Assembly (NCBI GenBank): GCA_016200765.1
Contig: JACQEC010000256.1
Coordinates: 1 to 7,526 of the forward strand
From: Chloroflexota bacterium
Lineage (GTDB): Bacteria; Chloroflexota; Anaerolineae; JACRMK01
DNA: 7,526 nucleotides
Direction: 5' to 3'
Part shown: positions 5,255 through 7,526 of the stretch, piece by piece
Layout: every line of letters starts with the position of its first letter
Position numbering within the stretch: position 1 is the stretch's first letter
Made by a program: the position numbers and the translations under genes
The notes under the pieces: generated by a model
The model's database searches: none
Told to the model about the DNA's origin: nothing
What the model saw: the letters and a program-made list of their open reading frames with translations, nothing else

Positions 5255-6403
5255 CTACACGCCCAAGACCTGTCTTGCGATGACCATCCGCAAGATCTCG
5301 CTAGTGCCTTCGCCGATAGCCATCAGCCGCTGGTCGCGATAGATGCGCTCGACCGGAAAGTTCGCGGAGTAGCCGTAGCCGCCATGTATCTGAATCGCAT
5401 TGTAACATACCCGCTCCGAGACCTGACTAGCGAACAACTTCGCCATGGCGGCCATCTGAGTAAAAGGCTTGCCCTCGTCCTTCAGATAAGCTGCCTCATA
5501 CACCATGAGGCGCGCTGCTTCAATTTCTGTTGCCATGTCGGCGAGCATATGCTGAATCGCCTGATGTTGCGAAATGGCTTTGCCAAATGTGTGCCGTTGT
5601 TTGGCGTAGCTAAGCGTCTCATCAAAGGCTGCCTGCGCCAAGCCGACACACAGTGCTCCGATCCCAATACGCCCGCCATCGAGCACGGATAGAGTTTGCT
5701 GTAGGCCGTTGCCGCGCACACCAATAAGGTTCTCAAGCGGTACCCGCACGTCGCTGAGCGACACGGCGTGGGTAGGCGAGCCCCTTAGCCCCATCTTTTT
5801 TTCGGGGGGAGCAATCGTGACCCCCGGCGCTGAGGTGGGCACGACAATCAAGCTGAGGGTGTGCGTGCCGCTCCCGGGCTCCGTCCGTACCAATACGACC
5901 ATCAGATCGGCTACCGAAGCGTTGGTCGTCCACATTTTCGAGCCGTCTATGATCCACGAATCTCCCTCCGGAACGGCCGTGGTCTTGACGCCGCCGGCGA
6001 GATCCGAGCCGGCGCCGGGTTCCGTCAGGGCCAACGCACCGAGCCGGCCCGCGCCAGACGCGAGGGGGCGCAGAAACGCTTCCTTCTGTGCGTGCGTTCC
6101 GAAGAGAGCGATCGGCGCGCACGCGAGGCTATTGTGAGCCGCGACGGAAAGCGCCGTGCTGCCGCACCCCCAACCGAGTTGCTCAATAGCAAGCGCGGCC
6201 TCAAAGGCGCTAACCCCTGCGCCTCCATATTCCTCTGGAGTCGTCAGCCCAAGCAATCCAAGCGGCCCCATCTTGCGCACGGCGACCCAATTGAACGCGC
6301 CTGAGTGGTCTACGTCGGCGGCACGGGTTTTGAGTTCCGCCGCTGAATACTCATGAACCGTTTGCTTGAACAACTTTTGTTCGGCAGAAAGCGTAAAATT
6401 CAT
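5255..6403 (-). CDS. Acyl-CoA dehydrogenase (short-chain/butyryl-CoA type)
   Basis: A 382-residue flavoenzyme of normal full length. It should oxidise an acyl-CoA thioester to the trans-2-enoyl-CoA, passing electrons from FAD to electron-transferring flavoprotein, in fatty-acid or branched-chain amino-acid breakdown. Visible blocks: N-terminal helical domain (1-120), the FAD-contacting LTEPGAGSDLAG (126-137), beta domain with WTTNASVADLMVV (158-170), and a C-terminal helical domain with RHTFGKAISQHQ (270-281), QIHGGYGYS (338-346) and the catalytic loop YRDQRLMAIGEGTSEI, where Glu365 is the expected base. The Glu position matches short- and medium-chain enzymes rather than isovaleryl- or long-chain ones. 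The exact substrate cannot be read from sequence. The ATG at 6403 has no strong Shine-Dalgarno sequence. It lies 34 nt after the Tat gene in the same direction, so co-transcription is likely; no ETF or thiolase gene is in view. Confidence 0.95.
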   Translation of the reverse strand: MNFTLSAEQKLFKQTVHEYSAAELKTRAADVDHSGAFNWVAVRKMGPLGLLGLTTPEEYGGAGVSAFEAALAIEQLGWGCGSTALSVAAHNSLACAPIALFGTHAQKEAFLRPLASGAGRLGALALTEPGAGSDLAGGVKTTAVPEGDSWIIDGSKMWTTNASVADLMVVLVRTEPGSGTHTLSLIVVPTSAPGVTIAPPEKKMGLRGSPTHAVSLSDVRVPLENLIGVRGNGLQQTLSVLDGGRIGIGALCVGLAQAAFDETLSYAKQRHTFGKAISQHQAIQHMLADMATEIEAARLMVYEAAYLKDEGKPFTQMAAMAKLFASQVSERVCYNAIQIHGGYGYSANFPVERIYRDQRLMAIGEGTSEILRMVIARQVLGV

Positions 6404-6437
6404 AGAGAACTCGGTTGGATGCCTCGCGAAGAGGACT

Positions 6438-7493
6438 TCACGCGAAGCGAGCCAGGATGATTCCCAATTCGTATAGTACGATGATGGGCAGCGCGACTAT
6501 GGTTTGGTTCAAGGGATCGGGAGTGGGCGTGACCAACGCCGCTATGACGAACGCGAGGACGATTGCAAAGCGCCGGAACGAGCGCAATTGGGGCACTTTG
6601 ACCAATCCAACCTTCGCTAGAAAGAAAATGACCAGCGGCGTCTCAAACGTCAGGCCGACCCAGAATAAGACACTGGTCACAAAGTTGATATAGTCACCGA
6701 TGGAAGGGAGCGGCTGGGCAATGTTGGAACCAAAGGTAAAGAGGAATTGCAGCGCAAATGGCAGCATCAAATTGTAGGCGAAGGCGACGCCTGCAACAAA
6801 GAAAAATCCGACCGCCGGCAGCAGGAGATAGGCATAGCGCTTCTCGTTGGGCAATAGCCCGGGCAATAGAAACGCGAACAGTTCGTAAATTACCAGCGGC
6901 ATCGCCAGACCCACGCCGGCATAGACATCAACCTTAAACGTAGCCACAAACATTTCGGTCGGCTTGGTAAAAATCGGTTGGATCTTCTCGGCCGGCAGGA
7001 CGTAGGTTACGGGGAGACGGGTGCCGGCGGGAATGGTGACCGTGACGGAGACGGCTTCCGACGAACCGGGCGGTGCGACCGTCGTGCTGATCGCCACACT
7101 CTGGGTCAGCTCGAGCTCGGAGGTGGTCTGGCGTGTTGGCTTCTGCACCTTGCTCAACGGCGCCAGCAGAAGGTCAAAGATTTGATCTGAGAACGTGAAC
7201 GTTAATAGAACGGCAACACCTACTCCTATCAGCGCGAAGAACAGGCGCTGGCGCAGCTCGGTCAGGTGCTCGGAGGCGGCATAAAGCAGTTGAATACCGT
7301 TGTAGAGCGGGCTTTTCTCGTGAGTCCAGAGCCGTCGCGCGGTGTCTAAACTGAGCGCCTCTGCGCCATGCTGGCTGCGCGAAAAGTTCGTCCAGGTCAG
7401 CCACAGTGCCTCAAGGCCGGCTGGCAGCTTTTTGGGTCCGATCACCAAGATCGCCACCAAGATCAGCAAGACGATTGAAAGAGCATCACCCAT
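6438..7493 (-). CDS. tatC: Fused TatA/B-TatC twin-arginine translocase subunit
   Basis: A 351-residue protein, about 100 longer than ordinary TatC. Residues 1-40 form a TatA/TatB-like module: a short membrane helix, the hinge GPKKLP (19-24), then an amphipathic stretch. A linker (41-72) leads into a complete TatC: HLTELRQRL (76-84, the cytoplasmic ELR motif), APL (111-113), PTEMF (178-182), YELFAFLLP...PNEKR (203-219), TFETPL (282-287), VTPTPDPLNQT (321-331) and YELGIILARF (341-350). Residues corresponding to E. coli TatC E15, F94, E103 and E170 are present (E79, F208, E217, E284). Six TatC helices are discernible, giving seven with the fused one. The first external loop carries about 55 extra residues (about 117-172), rich in Thr/Ser/Val. 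The protein would recognise twin-arginine signal peptides and export folded proteins. ATG at 7493 has only a weak GGATGG upstream. Downstream by 34 nt is the acyl-CoA dehydrogenase gene. Confidence 0.92.
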   Translation of the reverse strand: MGDALSIVLLILVAILVIGPKKLPAGLEALWLTWTNFSRSQHGAEALSLDTARRLWTHEKSPLYNGIQLLYAASEHLTELRQRLFFALIGVGVAVLLTFTFSDQIFDLLLAPLSKVQKPTRQTTSELELTQSVAISTTVAPPGSSEAVSVTVTIPAGTRLPVTYVLPAEKIQPIFTKPTEMFVATFKVDVYAGVGLAMPLVIYELFAFLLPGLLPNEKRYAYLLLPAVGFFFVAGVAFAYNLMLPFALQFLFTFGSNIAQPLPSIGDYINFVTSVLFWVGLTFETPLVIFFLAKVGLVKVPQLRSFRRFAIVLAFVIAALVTPTPDPLNQTIVALPIIVLYELGIILARFA

Positions 7494-7526
7494 GCAAATC
7501 CATCCAAAGGAACCGCAGGTAGGCAG

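Noticed and set aside
5213..6304. Plus-strand ORFs and other minus-strand frames over the acyl-CoA dehydrogenase gene
   Set aside because: The dehydrogenase frame is complete with all family motifs; the others are shadows of it.

Overview
The window is a compact bacterial chromosomal segment of moderately high G+C. It has eight well-supported protein genes, and a ninth whose start is uncertain. The style suggests a member of the Chloroflexota or a relative: lipoboxes followed by Ser/Thr/Ala-rich linkers, an auracyanin-like copper protein, a nucleotidyltransferase family with a winged-helix-like N-terminus, and TPR-pair proteins. That placement rests on remembered family resemblance, not on a search. 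No tRNA, rRNA, IS element, CRISPR array or phage gene was seen.

Layout. Positions 1-89 are an unresolved edge. Positions 90-3863 hold five co-oriented minus-strand genes, in transcription order: a four-helix membrane protein, a CYTH-domain protein (GTG start 7 nt after the previous stop), a small protein with an Arg-rich five-residue repeat (ATGA overlap with the CYTH gene), a lipoprotein with a C-terminal thioredoxin-like domain, and a predicted nucleotidyltransferase. Positions 3864-4023 are a divergent control region with a near-consensus sigma-70-type promoter pointing right. Positions 4024-4428 encode the only plus-strand gene, a cupredoxin lipoprotein with a complete type 1 copper site, closed by a strong intrinsic terminator at 4455-4488. 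From 4514 to the right edge the genes are again on the minus strand: a fused TatA/B-TatC translocase gene, then an acyl-CoA dehydrogenase 34 nt behind it, then after about 245 nt a small TPR-like protein that converges on the cupredoxin gene.

How the genes may work together. Several products belong to the cell envelope: the cupredoxin, the thioredoxin-like lipoprotein (whose N-terminal half resembles YtkA/CopC-type beta domains), the four-helix membrane protein and the Tat translocase. An extracytoplasmic copper or thiol redox theme is plausible but inferred from neighbourhood only. The CYTH protein and the Arg-repeat protein are translationally coupled and probably act together, possibly on a polyanionic substrate. 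The acyl-CoA dehydrogenase is ordinary metabolism.

The most notable items are the in-frame TatA/B-TatC fusion with a long insertion in the first external loop, and the Arg-rich pentad-repeat protein coupled to a CYTH protein that lacks the Lys of its ExExK signature.
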